Source: Salinispirillum sp049115955 | GTDB taxonomy: Bacteria; Pseudomonadota; Gammaproteobacteria; Pseudomonadales; Natronospirillaceae | DNA length: 64,000 nucleotides | Reading direction: 5' to 3' | Assembly (NCBI GenBank): GCA_049115955.1 | Contig: JAGDZJ010000036.1 | Location: 1-64,000, forward strand | The notes under the pieces: model-generated | Databases searched by the model: none | Seen by the model: only the letters and a program-made list of their open reading frames with translations | Told to the model about the DNA's origin: nothing | In this document: piece by piece, positions 6,206 through 15,013 of the stretch | How the letters are laid out: the number at the start of each line of letters is the position of its first letter | How positions within the stretch are numbered: position 1 is the stretch's first letter | Program-made: the position numbers and the translations under genes

Positions 6206-9156
6206 TCTTTAGTATTCCTCTGCTGCTGGGCTCTGGCTTGGCGTACATTGCAGTACTGATGCTGGCGGGTTACGCGGCGGATCGCGGCTGGCTGCCGCAG
6301 CGTTGGTCGGAAAACCCGTTCGTGTACACCTTGGCGTTAAGCCTGTATTTCAGTGCGTGGGTGTTCTTTGGTTTGCTGGCGTTGGCGTACACTTTCCAGA
6401 CCGGCTACCTGACGCTGATCGCCGGGCTGGTGTTGTTGTTCGTCGCCGCCCCTGTGCTGGTGCGCCCGGTGTTGCGCATTGCGCAGAGTTATCAGTTGAG
6501 TTCACTGGCCGACATGATGGCGTTTCGCTTTCGTTCACGCTGGGCAGGCAGTTGGGTCACCATTGCGCTCACACTGACGGCGCTGCCCCTGCTGGCCCTG
6601 CAGATTCGCGTATTGAACGACAGCGTACGCATGTTGGTGCCCGGCACGTCGCCTGTTTATGTCGCCTTCGCTTTCTGCACCGTTGCGCTCTTTTTAACGC
6701 TGTTGCTCAGCGCGCGCCAACGCACTCCTACGCAGCGCCACCACAGCCTAGTGATTGGCTTGGCCGCCGACGGCGTGGTGAAACTGCTGGCCTTTATTGT
6801 GCTGGGCGGTTTTGTGACCTGGCAGGTGTTTGCGGGGCCAGGCGACATGTGGGCGTGGCAGGCCACCGAAGCCGAGCGTTATTTGCGCTTTAACCCTCGA
6901 TTGGGGCTTGCACCGGGGCTGACCATGGTGGCCATGTTCTTTATTGCGCCCATTGTCTTCCCGCAGATGTTTCACATTCTGGTGCGCGAGCACCCCGACC
7001 GCTCGGAGCCCCGTTGGTTGCAGTGGGGTTTACCGGTGTATGCGCTGCTGTTCGCCTTGCCGGTGTTTCCTATCTTGTGGGGCGGCATCAAACTCGGCTT
7101 CCCAACGGCACCGGAATTGTTTGTGCTCAGCATTGGTGAGCACATGTCGACGCCCCTACTGACGTTAATGCTGTTCATTGTGATTGCGTCCGCCGCGCTG
7201 ACCACCACCGTGGTGACCTCGTTGGCGCTGGCTTCGATGTGGGTCAACCACGGCGTGCTGCCCTACTTCCCGCCGCGCCGTGAGTCGTCCGACATTTACC
7301 GTTGGTTGATGTGGACCCGCCGTGGGGTCATCGTCACCCTGCTGACCGTCAGCTTATTCGTGGCGCTAAATCTGCACGAAAACCACAGCCTGTCGCACTT
7401 GGGTTTGATCACCTTTGCCGCCGCCTTGCAGTTCTTGCCCGGTCTGATCGGCTTGCTGTACTGGCCCGGTGCCAGCCGCAGCGGGTTTGTCGGTGGTTTG
7501 GTGGCGGGCATGACGTGCTGGCTACTGCTGTTGGGTCTGCCGTTGCTGTTGGAACCCGGACTGTTCGCGCCTTATCTGCCCGCCAGCATCGGGGCTTTAA
7601 CCAACGAATGGTTTACCACCTCGCTGCTCGCCATGCTGATCAATCTGGTGTGCTTTGTGGGTTTGTCGATTCGCTTTCCGCCGACACGCCAAGAGCTGGC
7701 CGCCGCTTCGGCCTGTAGCCAAAACGCGCCGCTGTCGCCCAGTCGGCGTGGCCTGCGCGCGCACAATGCGCGTGAGTTTGTGCACCAGTTAGCCCGCCCG
7801 CTGGGGCAGGTGACGGCAGAGCGCGAAGTCGACCGGGCTCTGAACGAGCTGGGCTATACGTCGGCAGAGTATCGTCCGTTCGCCTTACGCCGCTTGCGCG
7901 ATCGACTCGAAGTGAACTTGTCCGGCCTGATGGGCCCGAGCGTGGCGCAGGCCTTGGTCGAGCGTTATTTGGCGGTCGACAGCAATGAAATCGACCCCGC
8001 GACGGAAGACCTGTATCTGGTCGAAAATCGCTTAGAAGGCCTGCACACCCAGCTAACCGGTATGGCACGCGAACTCGACCAGTTGCGCCGCTTCCACCGC
8101 GATACCTTGATGCGCCTGCCCATTGGGGTGTTCTCGCTCGCCGCCGATGGCGAGATTTTGATGTGGAACCGCGTGATGGAGCAGTTGGTGGGCTTAACCG
8201 CCGAGCAGGTATTGGGCACACGACTGAACGCCCTGCCGCCGGCGTGGCGTGACCTACTGGAAGGCTTTATTGGGGATGAAAGCACCGAAGCCGCCATGCT
8301 GCCGCTTGAATCCGAAGAAGGTCGCCGCTGGCTGGGCTTGCACCGGTCGCCTGGGCCTGATCTGCAAGGCGGTGCCGAGTCGGCGGCGCTGGTGGTGTTG
8401 GTGGACGACCAAACGCAAACCAAGTTGTTGGAAGACGAATTGATTCACAGCGAACGCTTGGCCGCCATTGGTAGCCTGTCTGCCGGGGTCGCGCACGAGA
8501 TTGGCAACCCCATTACCGGCATCGACTCTTTGGCCCAAGAACTGAAATACCTGAGTGAAGACCCCAATGTGCAGGAAGTCGCCGTGCAGATACGCGAGCA
8601 AACCCAGCGCGTGACCAACATCGTACAGTCGCTGGTGAGCTACGCCCACGCCGGGCAATCAAAACGCCAGGGCGACCACAACCCGCATTCACTCTATGAA
8701 ATTGTGCAAGACGCGGTGAACCTGCTGCAACTGAGCAAAGACCGCAAGCCCGTGGTGTTACTCAACGAGGTACCGCCCGACCTCTATGTGCTCTGTGATG
8801 CGCAACGCTTGGGGCAGGTGTTCATTAACCTGCTGACCAACGCCCGCGACGCCTCGCAGCCACGCGATGAAATTACCATTGGCGCCCACGCCGACACCCA
8901 TCGTATCCAGATCGAGGTGGTCGACCGGGGTGCAGGCATACCCAAAGACGTGAAAGACCGTATACTGGAACCCTTCTTCACCACCAAAGACGTGGGCAAA
9001 GGTACGGGGCTGGGTTTACCCCTAGCGAACAACATCGTAGAAGAACACTATGGTAGCCTAGAATTTGAGAGTCCGGCCTTTCGTCTGGAAGGTCGGGGAA
9101 CGCGGGTTATAATCACCCTACCGAGATACAGCATCGACACGGAAACCCTTGAGTGA
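6202..9156 (+). CDS. cbrA: CbrA-type sensor histidine kinase with SLC5-like membrane domain
   Basis: This 984-residue membrane sensor pairs with the NtrC-type regulator downstream. The first 490 or so residues form about 13 hydrophobic helices resembling sodium/solute symporters (SLC5), followed by a linker domain (about 530-600) and a PAS-like segment (about 635-740). The phosphoacceptor H-box is SAGVAHEIGNPITG with His near 765; the ATP-binding domain has NLLTNARDAS and GKGTGLGLPL. In Pseudomonas, CbrAB governs carbon/nitrogen balance and use of arginine, histidine and proline, partly through the small RNA CrcZ. It overlaps gluQ by 4 nt and cbrB by one base (TGATG), indicating one operon. 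Confidence 0.92.
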   Translation: MIFSIPLLLGSGLAYIAVLMLAGYAADRGWLPQRWSENPFVYTLALSLYFSAWVFFGLLALAYTFQTGYLTLIAGLVLLFVAAPVLVRPVLRIAQSYQLSSLADMMAFRFRSRWAGSWVTIALTLTALPLLALQIRVLNDSVRMLVPGTSPVYVAFAFCTVALFLTLLLSARQRTPTQRHHSLVIGLAADGVVKLLAFIVLGGFVTWQVFAGPGDMWAWQATEAERYLRFNPRLGLAPGLTMVAMFFIAPIVFPQMFHILVREHPDRSEPRWLQWGLPVYALLFALPVFPILWGGIKLGFPTAPELFVLSIGEHMSTPLLTLMLFIVIASAALTTTVVTSLALASMWVNHGVLPYFPPRRESSDIYRWLMWTRRGVIVTLLTVSLFVALNLHENHSLSHLGLITFAAALQFLPGLIGLLYWPGASRSGFVGGLVAGMTCWLLLLGLPLLLEPGLFAPYLPASIGALTNEWFTTSLLAMLINLVCFVGLSIRFPPTRQELAAASACSQNAPLSPSRRGLRAHNAREFVHQLARPLGQVTAEREVDRALNELGYTSAEYRPFALRRLRDRLEVNLSGLMGPSVAQALVERYLAVDSNEIDPATEDLYLVENRLEGLHTQLTGMARELDQLRRFHRDTLMRLPIGVFSLAADGEILMWNRVMEQLVGLTAEQVLGTRLNALPPAWRDLLEGFIGDESTEAAMLPLESEEGRRWLGLHRSPGPDLQGGAESAALVVLVDDQTQTKLLEDELIHSERLAAIGSLSAGVAHEIGNPITGIDSLAQELKYLSEDPNVQEVAVQIREQTQRVTNIVQSLVSYAHAGQSKRQGDHNPHSLYEIVQDAVNLLQLSKDRKPVVLLNEVPPDLYVLCDAQRLGQVFINLLTNARDASQPRDEITIGAHADTHRIQIEVVDRGAGIPKDVKDRILEPFFTTKDVGKGTGLGLPLANNIVEEHYGSLEFESPAFRLEGRGTRVIITLPRYSIDTETLE

Positions 9157-10577
9157 TGGCAAATATACTCGTCGTTGAAGACGAAACCATTATCCGCAAC
9201 GCGTTGCGCCGCCTACTGGAGCGCCACGACTTTCTGGTGACCGAAGCCGGTTCCGTGGATGAAGCGTGCAAGAACGATCTAACCGAATTTGATCTCATCA
9301 TCAGTGACCTGCGCCTGCCCGGTGCTGAAGGCACGGAAATGATCACCCGCGCGCCCGACACACCCGTGCTGATCATGACCAGTTACGCCAGCATGCGCTC
9401 GGCGGTAGACGCCATGAAACTGGGCGCACAAGACTATATTGCCAAGCCGTTTGACCATGATGAAATGGTGCAAACGGTAAAACGCATTCTGCAACAGACG
9501 CAAACGCAGCAGATCATGCCGAACGAAACTCGGGGTGACGGCAAGGCCCGCACCACGCAGCTTGGGCAAATGGTAGGCCAGTGCGCGCCGATGCAGCAGT
9601 TGTATAAACAGATACTCAAAATTGCGCCCACGCCAGTCACCGTATTGATTCACGGTGAATCGGGTACCGGTAAAGAACTGGCCGCGCGCGCCATTCACGA
9701 CCACAGCAGTCGCGCCAAAGCGCCGATGATTTCGGTGAACTGCGCGGCTATCCCCGAAAGCCTGATTGAGTCCGAACTGTTCGGCCATGAACGCGGTGCC
9801 TTTACCGGTGCGGTGTCGGCACGCCAGGGTTTGGTTGAGGCCGCAGACGGCGGCACATTGTTTTTGGATGAGATCGGCGAGTTGCCGATGGAAGCGCAAG
9901 CGCGCCTGCTTCGTGTGATTCAAGAGCGCGAAGTGCGCCGCGTCGGTACCGTGCATTCGCGCAAGGTCGACATTCGGCTGGTCGCGGCAACGCACCGTAA
10001 CTTGCAAGAACTGGTGGAGTCAGGCCAGTTCCGTGAAGACCTTTACTACCGCCTGCAAGTCATTGAACTAAAAATCCCGCCGTTGCGGGTGCGCGGCGAT
10101 GACGTATTGATGATCGCCGAAGTGCTGCTCGACAACTACGCCAAACGCATGGAAGTAGAGACGCCACTGCTGTCTGCACAGGCTCGCCAGTTGATCAGTG
10201 AATACCACTGGCCGGGTAACGTGCGCGAATTGGAAAACGCCATGCAGCGCGCGCTCATTCTTTCCGAAGGGCCTGAGATCGACGCCGCGGTGCTGAACGT
10301 CAAAGCGCGTCGGCCTATGGTGGTGCGGACCGGCCAAGGCGATTCCTCGGCTCCTATAGCCAGCAGCCCGTCAAGCCAAGCCTCAAATTCTGCCCCAACA
10401 GAAACAGCGGTGTTTGAAGACGCCTCGCTGGAAGATTATTTCGTGCAATTCGTGCTGGAGCACGAAGAACAGATGAGCGAAACCGAGCTGGCACAGAAAT
10501 TGGGCATTAGCCGTAAGAACCTATGGGAACGTCGTCAGCGTTTGGGCATTCCGCGCCGCAAAAGTGGTAAAGCGTAA
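9156..10577 (+). CDS. cbrB: CbrB-type sigma-54-dependent response regulator
   Basis: This 473-residue NtrC-family activator has a receiver domain (1-120, phosphoacceptor Asp about 51 in LIISDLRLPG, Lys in YIAKPF) and an AAA+ domain with Walker A GESGTGKE near 167. The sigma-54-contacting GAFTGA loop is near 214, Walker B is GGTLFLDEIGE, and the C-terminal Fis-type helix-turn-helix includes LAQKLGISRKNLWERRQRLG. The ATG at 9156 overlaps the cbrA stop; a GTG one codon earlier is the alternative. It presumably activates the two sigma-54 promoters that directly follow, as CbrB activates crcZ in Pseudomonas. Confidence 0.93.
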   Translation: MANILVVEDETIIRNALRRLLERHDFLVTEAGSVDEACKNDLTEFDLIISDLRLPGAEGTEMITRAPDTPVLIMTSYASMRSAVDAMKLGAQDYIAKPFDHDEMVQTVKRILQQTQTQQIMPNETRGDGKARTTQLGQMVGQCAPMQQLYKQILKIAPTPVTVLIHGESGTGKELAARAIHDHSSRAKAPMISVNCAAIPESLIESELFGHERGAFTGAVSARQGLVEAADGGTLFLDEIGELPMEAQARLLRVIQEREVRRVGTVHSRKVDIRLVAATHRNLQELVESGQFREDLYYRLQVIELKIPPLRVRGDDVLMIAEVLLDNYAKRMEVETPLLSAQARQLISEYHWPGNVRELENAMQRALILSEGPEIDAAVLNVKARRPMVVRTGQGDSSAPIASSPSSQASNSAPTETAVFEDASLEDYFVQFVLEHEEQMSETELAQKLGISRKNLWERRQRLGIPRRKSGKA

Positions 10578-10617
10578 CCGTTACGCATTGTGCGCGCTGG
10601 TAACACTCGGTGTTACC
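10572..10617 (+). promoter_or_regulatory. Candidate CbrB enhancer palindromes
   Basis: Two perfect palindromes are present: GCGTAAC-c-GTTACGC (10572-10586, overlapping the cbrB stop) and GGTAACAC-tcg-GTGTTACC (10599-10617). They lie about 85-130 nt upstream of a sigma-54 promoter, a normal enhancer distance. TGTTAC/GTAACA-type inverted repeats are what I recall for CbrB sites in Pseudomonas; this was not checked. Confidence 0.5.
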
Positions 10618-10701
10618 GATTACCCCAAATGCCTTTCCGTCAAGTCGCCGTCAAGAGCATAAATATTTATAACCCACTGTTTTTAAAAGGCTTTTTAAAT
10701 C

Positions 10702-10717
10702 TGGCACAGCACCTGCA
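10702..10717 (+). promoter_or_regulatory. Sigma-54 promoter of first small RNA
   Basis: TGGCACagcacCTGCA keeps the -24 GG and -12 GC with exactly 10 nt between them, close to TGGCACN5TTGCW. Transcription would start about 10727-10729, just before an A-rich non-coding segment. Confidence 0.75.
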
Positions 10718-10727
10718 ATATCTCCAG

Positions 10728-10816
10728 TACAATAACAAGTCCGATAACAAAAACAAAAACGGACAACATAGCAATCGCAGCGCCCAACTAAAAATAACAA
10801 CAAGGGCGCTTTTTTA
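10728..10816 (+). ncRNA. CrcZ-like Hfq/Crc-titrating small RNA 1
   Basis: An approximately 90-nt transcript is predicted between a sigma-54 promoter and an intrinsic terminator. It shows GTCCG (10739-10743) / CGGAC (10760-10764) enclosing AACAAAAACAAAAAC, five A-R-N triplets, and the terminator loop holds AAAAATAACAACAA, again ARN repeats. A-rich ARN runs are what the Hfq distal face binds, and CrcZ in Pseudomonas (same locus, downstream of cbrB) sequesters Hfq/Crc this way to relieve catabolite repression. The exact 5' end is inferred from the promoter, and there is no sequence proof of homology to crcZ. Confidence 0.7.
10779..10816 (+). terminator. Intrinsic terminator of small RNA 1
   Basis: AGCGCCC (10779-10785) pairs with GGGCGCT (10804-10810) around an 18-nt A-rich loop, followed by TTTTTT. 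Confidence 0.8.
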
Positions 10817-10943
10817 TTGTCTGAGATTCCTCTCCGCCTTCATACGCTCCACACCCTAAAACTCTGAATTCTCACCGTTGCACACTAACCTTTTGTGGCA
10901 TTCGACATCCTTGCTCGTGAAACATTGTTTCTACAACGCCTAC

Positions 10944-10993
10944 TGTTACCTCATTGTTACCTCGCGACACAAAAACGTGCTCTTTCGGTAACA
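10944..10993 (+). promoter_or_regulatory. Candidate CbrB enhancer half-sites
   Basis: TGTTAC occurs at 10944-10949 and 10955-10960, and the inverted GTAACA at 10988-10993. They lie about 80-125 nt upstream of the second sigma-54 promoter, mirroring the sites upstream of the first. Confidence 0.45.
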
Positions 10994-11069
10994 AAATCGT
11001 CAAGGTACAGCCACCAAAAACACCACAAAATAATCATAAGTCATTGTTTTATATGATATTTACAAAACA

Positions 11070-11085
11070 TGGCATAGCATCTGCT
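11070..11085 (+). promoter_or_regulatory. Sigma-54 promoter of second small RNA
   Basis: TGGCATagcatCTGCT has GG and GC separated by 10 nt, with the same layout and almost the same spacer as the promoter at 10702. The predicted start is about 11095-11097. Confidence 0.7.
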
Positions 11086-11095
11086 ATAAGTCAGT

Positions 11096-11262
11096 CGCTC
11101 TGCATAAACGCTCTAAAACAAAAATAACAACCGAGCACATCACCTTACGGTGCCGCCTAAAAACAAAAATAAGGCGCCGTTTCTGCCAGACGCAGATAAC
11201 AATAAGAAGAAGATGCGTTGACAGTAGAACTTGCTGCGCAAGCTGGCCTTCGGGCCAGCTTG
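11096..11262 (+). ncRNA. CrcZ-like Hfq/Crc-titrating small RNA 2
   Basis: An RNA of about 165 nt is predicted from the second sigma-54 promoter to a strong hairpin. It carries three ARN-type runs: AACAAAAATAACAAC (near 11118), AAAAACAAAAATA in the loop of a CGCCT/AGGCG stem (near 11159), and AACAATAAGAAGAAG (near 11200). The alternation of A-rich single strands and short stems is the design expected of CrcZ/CrcY-type RNAs. It could end earlier, near the TTTC after 11178; the hairpin at 11240 is the more convincing end. Confidence 0.6.
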
Positions 11263-11270
11263 ATGATATT
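11240..11270 (+). terminator. Hairpin ending small RNA 2
   Basis: AAGCTGGCC (11240-11248), TTCG tetraloop, GGCCAGCTT (11253-11261). The following gatgatattt is only weakly T-rich, so termination may be partial or the hairpin may act as a 3' stabiliser. Confidence 0.55.
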
Positions 11271-11388
11271 TCCCTCCGACCCTCGGTTTCCTTCAGTTTG
11301 CACCCACACTGTTCAGTCCTCTCGGCATGGTATAAACTGCACGCCATATTTGATTAGCATATTTCGATTTTCTCGAGGAAAATACCCT

Positions 11389-12741
11389 TTGCTCCAAGCC
11401 ATAAAGCGACTATTTGGCCAGGCCACACCATCGTCCACCGATCCAGTGACCCTCACCCATATCCCCCGCGACCAGCACCCGGTCTCCCGCAAAGACATCA
11501 GCGAAAACGCCCTGAAGGTGCTGTATCGCCTGAACAAGGCGCGTCATGAAGCCTATTTAGTGGGTGGCGGCGTACGCGACCTGCTCGTCGGTCTGAAGCC
11601 AAAAGACTTTGATGTGGTCACCGACGCCACGCCCGAACAAGTACGCGACCTGTTCCGCAACTCTCGCATCATCGGCCGTCGCTTCAAAATCGTCCATGTT
11701 CTGTTTGGCCGTGAAGTGATTGAAGTCGCCACCTTCCGAGCGGGCGCTGAAGAGTCGGAAGAGCGCGGCACCAAAGACGAACATTCACGTTCTCAGCGCG
11801 GCATGCTGCTGCGCGACAATGTCTACGGCACGCTGGAAGACGACGTGGTGCGCCGCGACTTTACCGTCAACGCCATGTACTACACCCCACGCGACTTCTC
11901 GCTGATGACCATGCCGGAGTCCATGCGCGATATCGAAAAGCGCTTGGTACGCATCATCGGCAACGCCGAACAACGCTATCGCGAAGACCCCGTGCGGATG
12001 CTGCGCGCGATACGTTTTGCGGCCAAGCTGGATTTTGACATTGAAAAAAATACAGCCGCACCGATACGCGAACTGGGCGAATTGCTGGAACACATTCCAC
12101 CGGCCCGATTGTTCGACGACGTGCTCAAGCTGTTTATGGGTGGCTACGCGGTACGTACATTCGAACTCTTACAAGAGTACGGCTTGTTCGCTCGCCTGTT
12201 TCCTGACACTGCACGGATATTGAAGCAAAAAGATACCCCCAGCTATTTGGCGTTGATTCTTCAGGCACTGGAAAATACCGACGAGCGCATTGGTCTGGGC
12301 AAGCCCGTTACCCCGGCTTTCTTATACGCAGCCCTGCTGTGGCCCGTGATGCACCAAGATGCCCTGAACCTGATAGCCAATGGCATGCCCACCCTGCCCG
12401 CCTACCAGCAAGCCGGACAGGATGCCGTATCACGTCAAGGGCGCCGCACCTCAATCCCGAAACGCTTTCAGCTCAATATGCGCGAAATTTGGGAAATGCA
12501 GCTGCGCTTGCCCCAGCGCCACGGCCAACGTGCCGAGCGCTTGGTTACACACCCGCGCTTCCGCGCTGCATTCGACTTCTTGCTGTTGCGTGAAGACTCT
12601 GGAGAGATCAACGAAGGCTTAGGCCAGTGGTGGGAAGACTACCAAGACCAACACGTTGATGGCCGCGACGCCATGGTGAAGAAACTGGGCCGCCCCGCCG
12701 CTGGCAAACGTGCCCCGCGTCGCCGGAGACGTCCACAGTGA
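11389..12741 (+). CDS. pcnB: Poly(A) polymerase I
   Basis: PcnB adds 3' poly(A) tails that promote RNA decay. This 450-residue protein belongs to the class II nucleotidyltransferases: AYLVGGGVRDLL and KDFDVVTDATPEQ supply the catalytic acidic residues, followed by RNSRIIGRRFKIVHV, RRDFTVNAMYY, and the RNA-binding YREDPVRMLRAIRF. The C-terminal tail (KRAPRRRRRP) is strongly basic, as usual. The chosen start is TTG at 11389 (MLQAIKRLFGQ), with GAGGA 8 nt upstream and an N-terminus like Pseudomonas PcnB. The open frame extends 57 codons upstream through small RNA and spacer, which is not credible. It overlaps folK by 4 nt (GTGA). Confidence 0.93.
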   Translation: MLQAIKRLFGQATPSSTDPVTLTHIPRDQHPVSRKDISENALKVLYRLNKARHEAYLVGGGVRDLLVGLKPKDFDVVTDATPEQVRDLFRNSRIIGRRFKIVHVLFGREVIEVATFRAGAEESEERGTKDEHSRSQRGMLLRDNVYGTLEDDVVRRDFTVNAMYYTPRDFSLMTMPESMRDIEKRLVRIIGNAEQRYREDPVRMLRAIRFAAKLDFDIEKNTAAPIRELGELLEHIPPARLFDDVLKLFMGGYAVRTFELLQEYGLFARLFPDTARILKQKDTPSYLALILQALENTDERIGLGKPVTPAFLYAALLWPVMHQDALNLIANGMPTLPAYQQAGQDAVSRQGRRTSIPKRFQLNMREIWEMQLRLPQRHGQRAERLVTHPRFRAAFDFLLLREDSGEINEGLGQWWEDYQDQHVDGRDAMVKKLGRPAAGKRAPRRRRRPQ

Positions 12742-13220
12742 AACGCTTTCACCGGGTGTTTGTTGGGCTAGGTAGCAACCTAGACGACCCCATCAGCCAG
12801 TTAGACACGGCCATCGATAGCCTGCAGCGCACACCCGAAGTGTCGGTACTGGCCGTATCCGGCTACTACCGCAGTAGCCCGGTAGGCCCGCAAGATCAGG
12901 ATGACTTCATCAACGCTGTGGTTGAACTGTCCACCAGCCTGGAGCCCGAAGCCTTGCTCGAAGCCGTGCAAGCCATCGAGCTAAAGCAAGGCCGGGTACG
13001 CGAACGCCATTGGGGCCCGCGCACCTTGGACTTGGATATTCTGTATTACGAAGGCGTTACGCGCGACACCAAAACCCTGACCGTGCCGCACCCACGCATG
13101 ACAGAGCGTGCTTTTGTGTTGATTCCGCTGTACGACCTAGCGCCGGAACTGGTGATTGATGGTCAGCCGCTGGAACATTGGCTCGACAAGACCGATGACC
13201 AAACCGTAGAACACCTCTAA
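12738..13220 (+). CDS. folK: 6-hydroxymethyl-7,8-dihydropterin pyrophosphokinase
   Basis: HPPK transfers pyrophosphate from ATP to hydroxymethyl-dihydropterin in folate synthesis. This 160-residue protein has FVGLGSNLDDP at the N-terminus, YYRSSPVGPQDQDDFINAV for pterin binding, and the WGPRTLDLDILYY signature with the magnesium-binding aspartates, then VPHPRMTERAFVLIPL. It begins at a GTG that overlaps the pcnB stop (GTGA), so expression depends on pcnB translation. The pairing with pcnB is the same as in Escherichia and Pseudomonas. Length is normal. Confidence 0.95.
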   Translation: MKRFHRVFVGLGSNLDDPISQLDTAIDSLQRTPEVSVLAVSGYYRSSPVGPQDQDDFINAVVELSTSLEPEALLEAVQAIELKQGRVRERHWGPRTLDLDILYYEGVTRDTKTLTVPHPRMTERAFVLIPLYDLAPELVIDGQPLEHWLDKTDDQTVEHL

Positions 13221-13319
13221 ATAACGACAGCGTTCGTTCCTTTTTGCCCCCTAGCAACAAAACAATACACCCTAAATCATCTATAGTTGTGATCACGGGC
13301 GGCAAAAACCGCAATTCCG

Positions 13320-13348
13320 TTTAACGCGGCGGCGCTTTTCGGTATAGT
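13320..13348 (+). promoter_or_regulatory. Candidate sigma-70 promoter of panBC
   Basis: TTTAAC (13320-13325), 17-nt spacer, TATAGT (13343-13348), 31 nt before the panB ATG. Four of six bases match the consensus in the -35 and five of six in the -10. Confidence 0.45.
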
Positions 13349-13379
13349 TCCCGCCTTCTAAAAAACGTGTGAGGTTGCT

Positions 13380-14171
13380 ATGGCGAAGGTCACAATCAAC
13401 ACCCTGCAGAAAATGAAAGCCGAAGGTCAGCGCTTTGCTGCTTTAACGGCCTATGATGCCACACAGGCCCATTGGGTCAGTGCAGCGGGCGTCGAAGTAC
13501 TGCTGGTCGGTGATTCACTGGGCATGGTCATTCAGGGCAACGACAGCACGGTTCCCGTCAGCTTGGACGATATGGCCTACCATACCCGCGCCGTAGCGCG
13601 TGGTAATCAGCACGGCTTACTGATGGCCGATGTCCCATTCATGGCCGCAGCCACCGTTGAGCGCACGCTGGACGCCGCGCAGGTTCTGATGCAGGCGGGC
13701 GCCGAGATCATCAAGCTTGAAGGCGGTGCTTGGCTTGCTCCTGCCATTGAAATCCTGGCGCGTAACGGCGTGCCGGTCTGTGCGCATCTTGGCCTCACCC
13801 CGCAAGCGGTGAATAAATTCGGCGGCTACCGTGTGCAAGGCAAAACCGACGCAGCGGGCGAACAGTTGTTAGCCGACGCCAAGGCATTGGAGGACGCCGG
13901 TGCCGATCTCATTCTGGTTGAATGCATCCCTGCTGCTCTGGCCAAACGCCTAACCGCTCAATCGCGCGTGCCGGTCATTGGCATTGGCGCTGGCCCGGAC
14001 ACCGATGGCCAAGTACTGGTGCTGTACGACATGCTGGGCATGAACCCCGGCCGCAATGCGCGCTTCGTGCGCAATTTCATGGCCGATGCAGACACCCCTC
14101 AGGCCGCCATTGCCGCGTACGCCGACGCTGTACGTGACCAATCCTTTCCAGCCCAAGAGCATATTTTCTGA
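13380..14171 (+). CDS. panB: 3-methyl-2-oxobutanoate hydroxymethyltransferase
   Basis: PanB makes ketopantoate from alpha-ketoisovalerate and methylene-tetrahydrofolate, the first committed step of pantothenate synthesis. This 263-residue TIM-barrel protein has FAALTAYDATQA, LLVGDSLGMVIQG (metal-binding aspartate), MADVPFMA, KLEGG, the LTPQAVNKFGGY loop, and LVECIPAALA with the catalytic glutamate, then IGIGAGPDTDGQVLV. GAGG lies 7 nt before the ATG. Its TGA shares a base with the panC ATG (TGATG), so panBC form a coupled pair. Folate supply (folK just upstream) links the two clusters biochemically. Confidence 0.96.
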   Translation: MAKVTINTLQKMKAEGQRFAALTAYDATQAHWVSAAGVEVLLVGDSLGMVIQGNDSTVPVSLDDMAYHTRAVARGNQHGLLMADVPFMAAATVERTLDAAQVLMQAGAEIIKLEGGAWLAPAIEILARNGVPVCAHLGLTPQAVNKFGGYRVQGKTDAAGEQLLADAKALEDAGADLILVECIPAALAKRLTAQSRVPVIGIGAGPDTDGQVLVLYDMLGMNPGRNARFVRNFMADADTPQAAIAAYADAVRDQSFPAQEHIF

Positions 14172-15013
14172 TGTTGCAAGTCTCTACTCGTCAGGCGCTG
14201 CGTGAAGCGCTCCAAGCGGCGCGCGCCGCTGGGAAACGCATTGGTTTTGTACCCACCATGGGCAATCTACACGGTGGCCACATCAGTTTGGTGACGGCCG
14301 CCCAGCAAAGTTGTGATTTTGTGGTGTGCAGCATTTTCGTTAACCCCACGCAGTTTGGTTTAAACGAAGACATCGACAACTACCCCCGTACACTGGACGC
14401 CGATAAAGCGCTGCTGGCCGACGCTGGAGTCGACCTGCTGTTTACCCCCAGCGTGCACGATATGTATTCCGATCTGGAATTGACGTGGGTTGAAGTAAAA
14501 GGCATTACCGAACGGCATTGCGGCGCTAGCCGCCCCAACCACTTTCGGGGCGTCGCTACCGTGGTGTGCAAGTTCCTGAACATGGTGCAGCCTGATCAAT
14601 CCTTTTTTGGGCGCAAGGACTTCCAACAACTCGCCGTTATACAGCGCATGGTGGAAGACTTGTTCATCCCGTGCGAGATCGTCGGTGTGCCCACGGCGCG
14701 CGCGCCCGACGGCCTAGCGCTGAGTTCGCGCAACGGCTACTTAACGCCGGAAGAGCGTGTACAAGCGCCGCAGTTGCATGCCTGCTTGCTGGAAGCGAAA
14801 GCTCGCATTGATGCCGGCGCTACCGACTACGAAGCGCTCACCGCTTGGGCGAAATCCGAGTTGGAAGCCGGGCCGTGGCGTTTAGACTATTTTTCTGTGT
14901 GCCGTAAGGCCGATTTGGCGCCCGCCGAACCGGATGACCGTGACTTGGTGATTCTGGCCGCTGCGTGGCTAGGCCGTGCACGGCTGATTGACAACCTCAC
15001 ACTGAGCCGTTGA
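14171..15013 (+). CDS. panC: Pantoate-beta-alanine ligase
   Basis: Pantothenate synthetase condenses pantoate and beta-alanine with ATP via a pantoyl-adenylate. This 280-residue protein shows the family order: FVPTMGNLHGGHISLV (HIGH-like nucleotide motif), FVNPTQFGLNEDID, YPRTLDAD, HFRGVATVVCKFLN, FFGRKDFQQLAVI, and the KMSKS-like LALSSRNGYL. Its start shares one base with the panB stop. It needs beta-alanine from PanD, encoded next, and pantoate from ketopantoate through a reductase not encoded in the window. Confidence 0.96.
   Translation: MLQVSTRQALREALQAARAAGKRIGFVPTMGNLHGGHISLVTAAQQSCDFVVCSIFVNPTQFGLNEDIDNYPRTLDADKALLADAGVDLLFTPSVHDMYSDLELTWVEVKGITERHCGASRPNHFRGVATVVCKFLNMVQPDQSFFGRKDFQQLAVIQRMVEDLFIPCEIVGVPTARAPDGLALSSRNGYLTPEERVQAPQLHACLLEAKARIDAGATDYEALTAWAKSELEAGPWRLDYFSVCRKADLAPAEPDDRDLVILAAAWLGRARLIDNLTLSR

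Noticed and set aside
11218..11388. 57-codon N-terminal extension of PcnB
   Set aside because: It runs through the small RNA hairpin and spacer; the TTG at 11389 with a good ribosome-binding site fits homologues.
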